Positions 43,496 to 52,262 of a stretch of DNA of 55,724 bases are shown one piece after another. The notes below the pieces were generated by a model. It made no database searches, was not told the DNA's origin, and was given only the letters and a program-made list of their open reading frames with translations. A program made the position numbers and the translations under genes. The stretch spans positions 1-55,724 of the forward strand of contig ONAB01000023.1 in assembly GCA_900315705.1 (NCBI GenBank), given 5' to 3'. The stretch is from an uncultured Bacteroidales bacterium (GTDB taxonomy: Bacteria > Bacteroidota > Bacteroidia > Bacteroidales > WCHB1-69). How positions within the stretch are numbered: the stretch's first letter is position 1; every line of letters begins with the position of its first letter.

Positions 43496-44605
43496 TTAAT
43501 TGAATTTCCTTCTCAACAGATCGCAGAGGGAAAGGTAAGTGGTGGAGGTGGAGTCCCAGAAATACTTTTGCTTCAGGCCTTCCAGACAGTTGAAGGCCTC
43601 TTCCATATTGCGGCATTGGTTGAGACTGGTGATGGCCGCGCTGAACTCCTCACCCTTGTTGTTGAACAACTCCTTGATATAGGTAAATTTGTCGTTGATG
43701 GAGATGGCTTTGGTCAAATCGTGCACCTTGGCGTTTTGGAACTGCGCACCCAGCGAGTGGTCACCATCCTTTTCGGTGAAAAGGTCGTTGAGGGAGCGTT
43801 GGGATGTGCCCGGCTTTACGGTCTGGGGCTTGGGAATGAACTGCAGCAAGTCATCCTCGTCGGAGGGCGTGTTGCGCTTTGCTTCCTCTTCCTTACGGCG
43901 TTGCTCTTCAGCAAGACGTTTTTGCTCCTCTTCCTTACGGCGTTGCTCTTCAGCTAAACGCTTCTGTTCCTCTTCTTTGCGACGTTGTTCCTCTGCTAAA
44001 CGCTTTTGTTCTTCTTCCTTGCGACGCTGTTCTTCGGCCAAACGTTTTGCTTCTTCTTCCTTGCGGCGCTGTTCTTCAGCAAGGCGTTTCTGCTCCTCTT
44101 CCTTGCGACGTTGCTCTTCGGCCAAACGTTTTGCCTCTTCTTCCTTGCGGCGCTGTTCTTCGGCGAGGCGTTTCTGTTCCTCCTCTTTGCGACGTTGTTC
44201 TTCTGCCAAACGCTTTGCCTCTTCTTCCTTGCGACGCTGTTCCTCGGCGAGACGTTTCTGTTCCTCTTCTTTACGGCGTTGTTCCTCGGCTATACGCTTC
44301 TGCTCCTCTTGTTGTTTAGATACGTCTTTTTGAGCGACCTGATCGAAGGCGGTGTAGCTTTCGTGCTCAGTGTCGAAGAAGAGATCCACATCCTCTTCCA
44401 AACCCTGGTAAACCTCGTATTTCTCGGGGGTGGCGGCTACTTCCGGTTGGGCTTTCGGAGCCTTCCCAGACTGTATGGCAGCGTAAATCTTCCTCATTTT
44501 TTCGAGCACGATATCCTTCTCAATGTCAGGTAAAGAAAGGTTGCCTTGGCTTATAAGTTCAAGTCTTTCAAGTATTTCGGTTAACTGTTCAAAAGTATTT
44601 TGCAT
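43496..44605 (-). CDS. Protein with ten 14-residue charged coiled-coil repeats
   Basis: 369 residues in three parts. Residues 1-103 are a helical N-terminal domain. Residues 104-243 are ten tandem units of R-(L/I)[10 protein letters not shown](Q/A)-K. The last residue before Lys alternates Gln/Ala in units 1-7 and is then mostly Gln. The C-terminal part (about 244-369) looks like a conserved Bacteroidales domain ([15 protein letters not shown] ... [21 protein letters not shown]). The repeat should form a long, highly charged single helix or coiled coil. No enzyme motif. Function unknown. The promoter faces and overlaps that of tdk. Confidence 0.88.
   Translation of the reverse strand: MQNTFEQLTEILERLELISQGNLSLPDIEKDIVLEKMRKIYAAIQSGKAPKAQPEVAATPEKYEVYQGLEEDVDLFFDTEHESYTAFDQVAQKDVSKQQEEQKRIAEEQRRKEEEQKRLAEEQRRKEEEAKRLAEEQRRKEEEQKRLAEEQRRKEEEAKRLAEEQRRKEEEQKRLAEEQRRKEEEAKRLAEEQRRKEEEQKRLAEEQRRKEEEQKRLAEEQRRKEEEQKRLAEEQRRKEEEAKRNTPSDEDDLLQFIPKPQTVKPGTSQRSLNDLFTEKDGDHSLGAQFQNAKVHDLTKAISINDKFTYIKELFNNKGEEFSAAITSLNQCRNMEEAFNCLEGLKQKYFWDSTSTTYLSLCDLLRRKFN
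43877..44296 (-). repeat. Tandem repeat: 10 x 42 bp coding repeat
   Basis: Ten in-frame 42-base units encoding the 14-residue coiled-coil repeat. Units differ at third codon positions (for example CTT/TTT/GCG variants), so the array is not freshly amplified. Confidence 0.9.
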
Positions 44606-44644
44606 TTTATGGGAATTGAGGGTTAAAGAGAAACGAATTATTAT

Positions 44645-44678
44645 TAATTTTGCCGTTCCAAAAAAACGGCCAAAAATA
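44645..44678. promoter_or_regulatory. Overlapping face-to-face promoters of tdk and the repeat-protein gene
   Basis: TAATTTTG (44645-44652, plus) and TATTTTTG (44678-44671, minus) point at each other. GCCGTT and AACGGC (44652-44657, 44665-44670) form an inverted repeat exactly between them. Both promoters are unlikely to be used on the same DNA molecule at once. Confidence 0.5.
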
Positions 44679-44705
44679 CAAAATTCTTTTATTCATTTTG
44701 GAGAA

Positions 44706-45308
44706 ATGTTTTTAGAGAATAAAGCCAGTCGTAACAACAAAAAAGGATGGATTGAGGTGATTTGCGGTTCTATGTTTTCGGGGAAAACAGAGGAGTTGCT
44801 GCGCCGCATTCGACGTGCGGAGTTCGCCAACCAGCAAATCGAGCTCTTTAAGCCCTCTATCGACACGCGCTATGACGAGGTGGAGGTGGTCTCCCACAAC
44901 GAGAACTCCCGCGTTTCCACGCCCGTGAACAACTCTTCCGAGATTCTCTTGTACGTCAATATGGAGAGCGTGCAGGTGGTGGCTATCGATGAGATACAGT
45001 TTTTCGACGACGGCATCGTGGATGTGTGCAACAAGCTGGCCAACGCGGGCATCCGTGTGATTGTGAGTGGATTGGATATGGACTATCTGGGGCAGCCCTT
45101 TGGCCCGATGCCCAAGCTGATGGCAGTGGCCGAGTATGTGAGCAAGCAGCACGCCATCTGCACCCAGTGCGGTGACTTGGCGCAGTATTCGCACCGTATC
45201 GTGGCCAAGAAGGGCCAGGTGCTGTTAGGCGAGAAAGACGCCTACGTGCCCCTGTGCCGCCATTGCTACCAGCAGATGAGAGAGGAAATCGAAAACAGTA
45301 ATGAATAA
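44706..45308 (+). CDS. tdk: Thymidine kinase
   Basis: 200 residues from ATG 44706 ([18 protein letters not shown]). The frame is open from 44523, but that stretch overlaps the divergent gene and its promoter. P-loop GSMFSGKT at 21-28, [12 protein letters not shown], the lasso region YSHRIV and zinc cysteines CTQC and CRHC mark a type II TK. It salvages thymidine for dTMP. Followed by pta after 29 bases. Confidence 0.96.
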   Translation: MFLENKASRNNKKGWIEVICGSMFSGKTEELLRRIRRAEFANQQIELFKPSIDTRYDEVEVVSHNENSRVSTPVNNSSEILLYVNMESVQVVAIDEIQFFDDGIVDVCNKLANAGIRVIVSGLDMDYLGQPFGPMPKLMAVAEYVSKQHAICTQCGDLAQYSHRIVAKKGQVLLGEKDAYVPLCRHCYQQMREEIENSNE

Positions 45309-45337
45309 GGACACTAACTTAAAATAATTGAAGTAAT

Positions 45338-46345
45338 ATGAATTTAATTGACAAAATCAAAGCAAATGCCATTGAGGCCAAAAAACGTATCGTGTTGGCT
45401 GAGGGCGAAGAAGAGAGAACACTGAAAGCTGCTGACATCATCCTGGAAAAGGGTTATGCCGGCATCGTCTTGTTAGGCAATAAGGCAGTCATCGAGGGCA
45501 AGGCCGCCGAATGGGGCCTGAAAAACCTCGGAAAGGCCGAGATTATCGATCCGATGGATAACCCCAAAAAGGAGTTCTATGCTGAAATGCTCTGCGAAAT
45601 CCGCAAGAAGAAAGGGATGACCATCGAAGAGGCCCGCAAGCTGGTGGAAGACCCGTTGTATCTGGCCACGCTGCTCATCAAGAACGGTGACGCCGACGGT
45701 GAGGTCACGGGTGCGCAACACGCCACGGGCGATGTGCTCCGTCCGGCTTTCCAGATTGTGAAAACTCTCCCCGGCATCTCTGTCGTGTCCGGTGCCTTCA
45801 TTATGTGCTTCCCCGACAAGAAGTGGGGCGATGACGGCATTATGGTCTTCGCCGACTGCGCCGCCGATCCCAACACGGACGAGAACAAGCTGGCCCAGAT
45901 TGCTGTGGTGACGGCCCAGACCGCCCGCACCATCGCCGGCATCGAGCCGCGCGTGGCTATGCTGAGCTTCTCCACCAAGGGTTCGGCCAAGCACGAACTC
46001 GTGGACAAGGTGGTGAACGCCACCCGCATTGCCAAGGAGATGGATCCCAACTTGATGATTGACGGTGATTTGCAAGCAGATGCTGCCATCATCCCGGAAG
46101 TGGCCGCCAAGAAAGCCCCGGGCAGCCCCGTGGCAGGCAAGGCCAATGTGCTGGTGTTCCCCTCCCTCGAGGTTGGCAACATCGCCTACAAGCTGGTGCA
46201 GCGTATGGCCGGCGCCGATGCTATCGGACCGGTGATGCAGGGTATGGCCGCTCCCATCAACGACCTCTCCCGCGGTTGCTCCGTGGAGGATATCGTCAGC
46301 CTCGTGGCCATCACAGCTTGCCAGGCCGCTGGTAACAAGTTCTAA
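45338..46345 (+). CDS. pta: Phosphate acetyltransferase
   Basis: 335 residues, the single-domain Pta form. Motifs RIVLAEGEEERTLKAAD, DGEVTGAQHATGDVLRP, and SFSTKGSAKHELVDKV with the active-site region. It converts acetyl-CoA and phosphate to acetyl-phosphate, which acetate kinase uses for ATP; ackA is not in the window. A strong terminator follows. Confidence 0.96.
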   Translation: MNLIDKIKANAIEAKKRIVLAEGEEERTLKAADIILEKGYAGIVLLGNKAVIEGKAAEWGLKNLGKAEIIDPMDNPKKEFYAEMLCEIRKKKGMTIEEARKLVEDPLYLATLLIKNGDADGEVTGAQHATGDVLRPAFQIVKTLPGISVVSGAFIMCFPDKKWGDDGIMVFADCAADPNTDENKLAQIAVVTAQTARTIAGIEPRVAMLSFSTKGSAKHELVDKVVNATRIAKEMDPNLMIDGDLQADAAIIPEVAAKKAPGSPVAGKANVLVFPSLEVGNIAYKLVQRMAGADAIGPVMQGMAAPINDLSRGCSVEDIVSLVAITACQAAGNKF

Positions 46346-46358
46346 TCACAACCCCTAT

Positions 46359-46401
46359 AAGGCGCGGATTCCCTTTTTGCACGGGAACCGCGCCTTTTTT
46401 T
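46359..46401 (+). terminator. Rho-independent terminator after pta
   Basis: GGCGCGG / CCGCGCC plus TTCCC / GGGAA stem (46361-46394, one bulge) followed by TTTTTTT. Confidence 0.85.
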
Positions 46402-46413
46402 ATCATCATCACT

Positions 46414-47010
46414 ATGAGAAAACTTGCTTTGACCCTCGCAGGAGTGCTGTTCGCGTTCTCGCTGCTTGCCCAGAACAACATCCCGATGCCGCGCAACTTG
46501 CGCACCAACCCGAAAACCACCAGCACCCAAAGTGCCAACAGTAAACTCCGCCCATTCATCGGCGGCAACATCAACTCCAACTTCGGAGCTATGATGGCTT
46601 TCGCGCTGGAAGGAGGCGTCCATATTACCGACTGGTTCTCCGTGGGGGCAGGTCCCCGCTATGAGTTGTCGTATTATTCCAAAGGTCAGGGATTGGGATA
46701 CGGCACAGTACACGCCTATGGTGCCACAGCGTTTGCCCAGTTTCTATTGGTGCGTTATCTGATTTTGCACGCAGGCTATGAGTATCTAAATTATCCTTCT
46801 TGGGATTTTGATGAGAACGGTGATTTGGGTTTTGTACGTAAAAACAAGCACGCCCTGGCTCTTGGTGTCGGTTTTCGTTCCTATATAGCCCAGAATCTGA
46901 GCCTCTATGCCCTGTATGTGGTTCACCCGATACCCAATGAAGTGGATAACTTCTACTTCTCTTCGCCGGTGTCAATGTTCGCCCGCGTGGGCATCACGTA
47001 CGACTTTTAG
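46414..47010 (+). CDS. Outer-membrane beta-barrel protein of unknown function
   Basis: 198 residues with a signal peptide ending near SLLAQ (20). Amphipathic strands (GGNINSNFGAMMAFAL, VGAGPRYELSYYS, HALALGVGFRSYI) and a C-terminal Phe (ARVGITYDF) indicate a small outer-membrane barrel. It lies 6 bases before the permease gene and may be co-transcribed with it. Function unknown. Confidence 0.85.
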   Translation: MRKLALTLAGVLFAFSLLAQNNIPMPRNLRTNPKTTSTQSANSKLRPFIGGNINSNFGAMMAFALEGGVHITDWFSVGAGPRYELSYYSKGQGLGYGTVHAYGATAFAQFLLVRYLILHAGYEYLNYPSWDFDENGDLGFVRKNKHALALGVGFRSYIAQNLSLYALYVVHPIPNEVDNFYFSSPVSMFARVGITYDF

Positions 47011-47016
47011 CCTGTT

Positions 47017-48246
47017 ATGTCCAAGACCCGTTTCCATTTCCTGCTGGCCGACCGGATTCTCCGCGACAAAGGCAACCGTTTCTCGCGTCCTATCGTGACG
47101 TTGTCGGTTTGCGGAGTCTCCTTGGGTTTGGTGATTATGATGATTGCCATCGGCATCACCTCCGGCTACAAGCAGGAAATACGCGACAAGGTCATTGCGA
47201 TGGGTTCCCATATCCGCATCACGCATTACGACGAGAACCGTTCCTTCGAGCAGGTGCCGTTCGACTGTCACCAGCCTTTTGCGGAGCAGCTGAAGGCCAA
47301 CCCCGACATTGTGGGCATCCAGAATTTCGCCACCAAGGTGGGTATCGTCAAGACGACCGACCAGGTGGAGGGCATCGTGCTCAAGGGTATGGACGCAACC
47401 TTCAACCAGGCACTGTTCCGCAGCAACATCCTGGAGGGCGACACGTTACAGTTGGGCGACACCGTGGCCGACAACCATATCATCATTTCCAAACATCTCT
47501 CCGACAAGCTGATGCTGAAGGTGGGCGATAAGATTCAGACCTACTTTGTGCAGGACCCGCCGCGCGCCCGCAGTTTCGTCATCGCGGCCATCTATCAGAC
47601 GGGCCTCCCCGAGTACGACAACCTCTTTGCCATCGTCGATTTGCGCCACATCCAAAAGCTCAATGACTGGTCGGACAACCAGGTCAGCGGAATGGAGGTG
47701 CTCATCCGCGATTATGACAAAATTGCCGAGATGGGCGACTTTGTGCACCATCACGTGCCCTACGAGCTGAAGGCGGAGACCATCCACCAGATTTACCCTG
47801 AGATTTTCGAGTGGATTGCCCTGTTCGACACCAATGTGGCGGTGCTACTGATTATCACCACCTGTGTCTGCATTGTCACGATGATGTGCATCTTTTTCAT
47901 CATTATCCTGGAGCAGACGCGCACCATCGGCATCCTGAAGTCGATGGGAATGAAGACGCGCCAGATCGTGAGCACCTTTATGATTGTGGCGGGGCACATC
48001 CTGTTGCGCGGGATGCTGATTGGCGACGCCATCGCGCTGTTGTTCGGTTTCCTGCAGCAGCGTCTCCACTTTATCAAGCTCAATCCGGATACCTATTATG
48101 TGGATTTTGTGCCCATTCATTTCAATATTTGGGCCGTGGTGGGCTTGAACGTTGCCGTTTTCCTTATCTGTATGCTCGTGCTGGTGCTGCCCGCCTGGGT
48201 GGTAGGGCGCAAAATCACGCCAGTCAGCGCGGTGCGGTTCGAATAA
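47017..48246 (+). CDS. ABC permease of the FtsX/LolC-LolE family
   Basis: 409 residues with the MacB/FtsX layout: helix 1 at about 26-50 (SVCGVSLGLVIMMIAIGITSG), a large periplasmic domain (about 55-265), then three helices at about 272-300, 322-345 and 370-395. It looks like the membrane part of the lipoprotein-releasing LolCDE system that moves lipoproteins towards the outer membrane. The ATPase gene lolD is not adjacent. Convergent with trmO across 6 bases without a terminator. Confidence 0.88.
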   Translation: MSKTRFHFLLADRILRDKGNRFSRPIVTLSVCGVSLGLVIMMIAIGITSGYKQEIRDKVIAMGSHIRITHYDENRSFEQVPFDCHQPFAEQLKANPDIVGIQNFATKVGIVKTTDQVEGIVLKGMDATFNQALFRSNILEGDTLQLGDTVADNHIIISKHLSDKLMLKVGDKIQTYFVQDPPRARSFVIAAIYQTGLPEYDNLFAIVDLRHIQKLNDWSDNQVSGMEVLIRDYDKIAEMGDFVHHHVPYELKAETIHQIYPEIFEWIALFDTNVAVLLIITTCVCIVTMMCIFFIIILEQTRTIGILKSMGMKTRQIVSTFMIVAGHILLRGMLIGDAIALLFGFLQQRLHFIKLNPDTYYVDFVPIHFNIWAVVGLNVAVFLICMLVLVLPAWVVGRKITPVSAVRFE

Positions 48247-48252
48247 TTCCGG

Positions 48253-48945
48253 TTACGATTTTATTTTTGTGATTTTCAACACCTTGACCACGTTGTCCTG
48301 CACGGTGAAGGAGATTTCGTGTTGGGCGAAGGGGAATCCGTATTGGCGGTTCTCGTCGTGGTGGTAGGCGGGGCGCGGGTCTTGGGCCAGCACGTCGTGC
48401 AGGGCGGCGAGTTTGTCGGGGGAGAGTTTGCAGGCCTCGTGGTCGGGAATCTCCACCGGCAGGGTGTAGTCGGTGTGGAGGGCCGTGAAGCCGCGGGTGG
48501 CCTCCGGATGGCAGTCGGTGGTGAGCAGGTAGGGCTTGATGTCGTAGATGGGGGTGCCGTCCATCAGGTCGGCGCCGGCGATGCGGAGCAGCGGGCCGTC
48601 GGTGGGGTGGTGCTCCACCGAGAGCAGACGCACGCACGAGAGCCCGAGGGCGTTGGGCCGGAAAGGGGAGCGAGTGGCAAAGACGCCCATCCGCGTGTTG
48701 CCGCCCAAGCGCGGCGGACGCACCGTCGGCGACCACTCCTCGCGCTGCGCCTCCGAAAAGCCCCATAACAGCCAGATGTGCGAGAAGGCCTCGATGCCAC
48801 GCAAAGCATCAGCGTTGCGATAGTCCGCCTCGAAGCGCACTGTCGCCGTCAGCGACTCCACCAGCCCGCTCTGCCGCGGGATGCCGAACTTCGTGGGGAA
48901 ATCGCTCTCTATTTTCGCTATCGTCTTTAAGGTAAGATCTTGCAT
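48253..48945 (-). CDS. trmO: tRNA (adenine37-N6)-methyltransferase TrmO (TsaA family)
   Basis: 230 residues from ATG 48945. The frame goes to 49002, but the -7 box at 48958-48965 lies within it. Motifs KFGIPRQSGLV, HIWLLWGF and TRSPFRPNALGLSCV are those of YaeB/TsaA. TrmO methylates t6A37 of tRNA-Thr. It is notable that tsaB (t6A synthesis) and tRNA-Thr lie in the same window. Confidence 0.93.
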   Translation of the reverse strand: MQDLTLKTIAKIESDFPTKFGIPRQSGLVESLTATVRFEADYRNADALRGIEAFSHIWLLWGFSEAQREEWSPTVRPPRLGGNTRMGVFATRSPFRPNALGLSCVRLLSVEHHPTDGPLLRIAGADLMDGTPIYDIKPYLLTTDCHPEATRGFTALHTDYTLPVEIPDHEACKLSPDKLAALHDVLAQDPRPAYHHDENRQYGFPFAQHEISFTVQDNVVKVLKITKIKS

Positions 48946-48957
48946 TTTTCCAGGTCG

Positions 48958-48965
48958 CAAAAATA
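48958..48965 (-). promoter_or_regulatory. -7 box for trmO
   Basis: TATTTTTG on the minus strand, 12 bases before ATG 48945; supports the shorter start. Confidence 0.5.
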
Positions 48966-49046
48966 GAAAAATCCAGCCATATCTCATTTTTTTTAAAAGC
49001 ATAACAATGAAACGCCGCCATCACCCGTTTAAACGATGTTTTTTTG

Positions 49047-49054
49047 TATCTTTG
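49047..49054 (+). promoter_or_regulatory. -7 box for the 49084-53808 operon
   Basis: TATCTTTG, 29 bases before ATG 49084. It rules out the in-frame ATG at 49036, which lies upstream of it. Confidence 0.55.
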
Positions 49055-49083
49055 CAAACCTTAAACCATTGATGTGCTTACCT

Positions 49084-49353
49084 ATGGAAAAATACGATTA
49101 TCAGAAGTTTACAGACATTGCCGGTACTTTGGAAAAGACCATTGAAGAGTATCTGCTCCATCATACCCAATATCCGACCGACGTGGTGGTCGGCATCTGT
49201 GACGAAACACGCAAAATCGTGCTCGACAGTCCCGGCAAGTTGGCTCCGGAGTACAAGCAGTATTCCATCGCCGATTTCATTATGATCAACGAGAGTGGCC
49301 TCTATGAGCCTGACGTTGCGATGATTTACGGACCTGCGGGCAATCCCGCATAA
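49084..49353 (+). CDS. Small cytoplasmic protein of unknown function
   Basis: 89 residues from ATG 49084 (MEKYDYQKFTDIAGTLEK); ATG 49072 (adding MCLP) is possible. Soluble and acidic, with pattern VVVGICDETRKIVLDSP and a Pro/Gly-rich end (IYGPAGNPA). No family recognised. It starts the operon with the GH3/beta-lactamase fusion 10 bases later. Confidence 0.75.
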   Translation: MEKYDYQKFTDIAGTLEKTIEEYLLHHTQYPTDVVVGICDETRKIVLDSPGKLAPEYKQYSIADFIMINESGLYEPDVAMIYGPAGNPA

Positions 49354-49363
49354 TCCTTGTGCT

Positions 49364-52261
49364 ATGCGCCTGAAGAGAGTAGTCTGGCCCGTATTGTGCC
49401 TGTTCGTCCTGTTGTTCGTGGCCGCAAGTCCCCTGTGTGCGCAGCGGGCGACGGAGGCATTGTCGAAGATGACCTTGGAGGAGAAAATTGCGCAGCTGAT
49501 GATTGTGCGTGTCAGCTCCACGGGCACGCCGCAGGAGACGGCTGATATGCTGTCCGCCATCGAGCGCTACCAGCCCGGCGGCGTCTGCTTTTTCAAGGGC
49601 GGGCCCGTGCGCGAGGCGGTCCTCACCAACCGGATGCAGCAGCTGAGCAAGGTGCCCCTGTTTGTCGCCATCGACGGCGAGTGGGGCCCCGCAATGCGTC
49701 TTGACAGCTGCACGGCCTTCCCCCGCCAGATGACGCTCGGCGCCCTCACCACTCTCAACGACTCCCTCATCTACCAGATGGGCCTCGAGGTGGCCCGCCA
49801 GTGCATCGCTGACGGCATCAACCTCAACTTCGCCCCCTGCATCGATGTTAACAACAACCCCCGTAACCCCGTCATCAACAGCCGCTCCTTCGGCGAGAAC
49901 CGCGACAAGGTGGTGACCAAGGCCGCCCTCTACCTCAAGGGAATGCAAGATGGCGGCATCACGGGCTGTATCAAGCATTTTCCCGGTCACGGCGACACGG
50001 AGACGGACTCCCATCTGGGATTGCCCACTATCCGCAAAAGCCGCGCCGAACTGGAAGAGATGGAACTCTATCCCTACCGGCAACTCCTCGGTCGCAATCC
50101 CGAGATGGTGATGGTGGCGCACCTCCACATCCCGGCCCTCGACGACTCCCATAAGTCCGTTTCTTCCCTCTCATACCCCATCGTCACAGGTCTCCTGAAA
50201 CAGGAACTGGGCTACTCGGGGCTGGTTATTACTGACGGACTGGAGATGAAAGGCGTGCGTAATAGCAACAAATTTGAGGGCGATATCGAAATACGCTGCC
50301 TCTTGGCGGGTGCCGACCTGCTGCTCTTGCCCGGCGAAACCGGCACAGTCATACAGGCCATCAAGAATGCTGTCGATAGTGGCATTATCCCTATGTCATT
50401 GATTGACGAGCGCTGTTTGCGCGTGCTCAGTTTCAAGGAGATGAAAGGCCTCTGGCACTTTCCGCCCGTGAATCCCAGCCAGGTGCTCCCGCTGATGAAC
50501 ACACCCTCCTCTGTGGCTTTGAACGAGGCTCTGGAGGCCAAGGCCCTGACCTTGGTGTCGAACCGCAACCTGCTGCCGATTCTCCCTACGGAGGCGCTGC
50601 GCCAGGAAGTGGCCCTGCTCTGCATCGGCCGTGACGAGTACAAGGCTGAATACCGCAAAATCGCGGACCAATACAGTCTGCCCTTCTTCTGGCTGCCGCG
50701 CAAGTACTCAAAGGAATATTCTTCAATGCCCGCATTGTTGCAGAATTATAAAAAGGTGATTGTCCTTTTCGGCGGCTCCAACCAGCTGGCGGGCTCCAAG
50801 TACGGGGTGGACGACAAGGTGGTGGAGCATCTTCGCACGCTGGCCCGTATGAAGCCCACGGTGTTGATTCACCTCGGCAATCCCTATGCGCTTGACCAGT
50901 TCGGCACCACCGAGCCCTTCGGGGCGGTGATGGTGGCCTACCAGTTCACGCCCAGCACCGTGCGTTCCGCCTTGCGCGCCTGTTTCAACGAGATACGGTG
51001 CGAGGGTGTGCTGCCCGTCTCCACCAAGGAGTATCCCTCCGGCACGGGCCTCGGCGCGCACGATGACCTTCGGGAATTCTCGCTCCTGCCCGCTTCGGTG
51101 ACCAGCCGCCTTGACCAGATGCTGGAAAATGGCGTGCGCGACCGGATCTATCCCAGTTGTGTGGTGATAGCCCTTCAGGATGGCAAACCCGTTTATCGGA
51201 AGGCCTTCGGAAACCTCACCTACGACTCGCTCCATCCGGCCAACCTGCTGACAATGTACGATGTGGCCTCGCTCACCAAACCCTCCGCCACCACGCTTGC
51301 CGTGATGAAACTCTACGACGAGCACCGCATAGAGCTCACCGATCCGATAGGCAAATATCTGCCCTATTTGAAGGGCACCGACAAGGCCTCCATCACCCTG
51401 GCAGAGTTGCTGACCCACACCTCCGGGATGCCTGCCTTCATCCCCTTCTACAAAAGCATCCAGGGCAACGGGAAGTATTTCCAGCATACCGCCAGCCCGG
51501 AGTTTTCCGTTAAGGTGGCCGACAGTCTCTACCTGCTTACCACCTATCCCGACAGCGTTCGCTACAAGGTGGCCCATTGCAAATTGGGAATCAAAAAATA
51601 TGAGTACAGCGACCTCAACTTCCTCTTGTTGAAGGATATGGTGGAGGTGCTGACGGAGCGTCCCATTGACGAGTATTTGGCCGAATATTTTTATATCCCG
51701 ATGGGTTTGATGCACACCTGCTTCAATCCGTTGGACAAAGGGTTTACAAAAGAGAATATAGCTCCCACAGAGGATGATAAGGATTTTCGCGGGCAGGTGG
51801 TGCAAGGATATGTGCACGACCAGACGGCGGCTCTGATGAACGGCAACGCCGGCAATGCCGGTCTCTTCACCACGGCGGGGGAATTGGCGGCCATCTACCA
51901 GATGTTGCTCGACGGGGGTGTGTACCGGGGCACCCAATATCTCTCGGAAGAGACGGTGCGCCTCTTTACGTCGGGATATGTGCAGCACGGCTGCACGGTG
52001 CGCGGGCTGGGCTTCCATACGCCCAAGTTCGGTGGCACCAGCTCCATTCTGCCTGAAGCGGCTCATAAGAGCACTTTCGGACACCAGGGCTTTACCGGCA
52101 TCGTGGTGTGGTGCGACCCTGTGGCCAAACTGACCTTTGTGTTCCTCTCCAACCGTGTGTATCCGAGCTGCTACCCCAACAAATTGTCGCAAAGCAGAAT
52201 ACGACTCAAGTCGCACGAGTTGATCTACGAAGGTCTGCAAATGATGAAGAATGCCAATTGA
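49364..52261 (+). CDS. GH3 (NagZ-like) hydrolase fused to a serine beta-lactamase-family domain
   Basis: 965 residues with a signal peptide ending near PLCAQ (27). Residues about 30-380 are a GH3 domain of the NagZ branch: KHFPGHGDTETDSH (204-217), with the catalytic His/Asp dyad (His209/Asp211), and the nucleophile Asp291 in VITDGLEMKG. A GH3 C-terminal-like part follows (about 390-580). Residues about 590-960 are a class C-like serine hydrolase: SxxK is Ser636-Lys639 (ASLTKPS), Tyr748 is in YSDLN, and HQGFTG replaces KTG. This fusion is known in Bacteroidetes. It probably trims N-acetylglucosamine from peptidoglycan or muropeptides and cuts an ester or peptide bond; real lactamase activity is doubtful. 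Confidence 0.93.
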   Translation: MRLKRVVWPVLCLFVLLFVAASPLCAQRATEALSKMTLEEKIAQLMIVRVSSTGTPQETADMLSAIERYQPGGVCFFKGGPVREAVLTNRMQQLSKVPLFVAIDGEWGPAMRLDSCTAFPRQMTLGALTTLNDSLIYQMGLEVARQCIADGINLNFAPCIDVNNNPRNPVINSRSFGENRDKVVTKAALYLKGMQDGGITGCIKHFPGHGDTETDSHLGLPTIRKSRAELEEMELYPYRQLLGRNPEMVMVAHLHIPALDDSHKSVSSLSYPIVTGLLKQELGYSGLVITDGLEMKGVRNSNKFEGDIEIRCLLAGADLLLLPGETGTVIQAIKNAVDSGIIPMSLIDERCLRVLSFKEMKGLWHFPPVNPSQVLPLMNTPSSVALNEALEAKALTLVSNRNLLPILPTEALRQEVALLCIGRDEYKAEYRKIADQYSLPFFWLPRKYSKEYSSMPALLQNYKKVIVLFGGSNQLAGSKYGVDDKVVEHLRTLARMKPTVLIHLGNPYALDQFGTTEPFGAVMVAYQFTPSTVRSALRACFNEIRCEGVLPVSTKEYPSGTGLGAHDDLREFSLLPASVTSRLDQMLENGVRDRIYPSCVVIALQDGKPVYRKAFGNLTYDSLHPANLLTMYDVASLTKPSATTLAVMKLYDEHRIELTDPIGKYLPYLKGTDKASITLAELLTHTSGMPAFIPFYKSIQGNGKYFQHTASPEFSVKVADSLYLLTTYPDSVRYKVAHCKLGIKKYEYSDLNFLLLKDMVEVLTERPIDEYLAEYFYIPMGLMHTCFNPLDKGFTKENIAPTEDDKDFRGQVVQGYVHDQTAALMNGNAGNAGLFTTAGELAAIYQMLLDGGVYRGTQYLSEETVRLFTSGYVQHGCTVRGLGFHTPKFGGTSSILPEAAHKSTFGHQGFTGIVVWCDPVAKLTFVFLSNRVYPSCYPNKLSQSRIRLKSHELIYEGLQMMKNAN

Positions 52262-52262
52262 T

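Noticed and set aside
43877-44296. Possible CRISPR or recent repeat expansion
   Set aside because: Units are contiguous, in frame and codon-varied; they encode a coiled coil.
43689-44333. 214-codon Ser/Arg/Cys-rich frame opposite the coiled-coil repeat
   Set aside because: A mirror of the 42-bp repeat; periodic, non-protein-like, inside a real gene.
44523-44705. N-terminal extension of thymidine kinase
   Set aside because: It overlaps the divergent gene and both promoters; the family starts close to the P-loop, as from ATG 44706.
49364-52261. Antibiotic-resistance beta-lactamase
   Set aside because: The domain is fused to a NagZ-like hydrolase and lacks the KTG motif; a wall-related esterase or peptidase is more likely.
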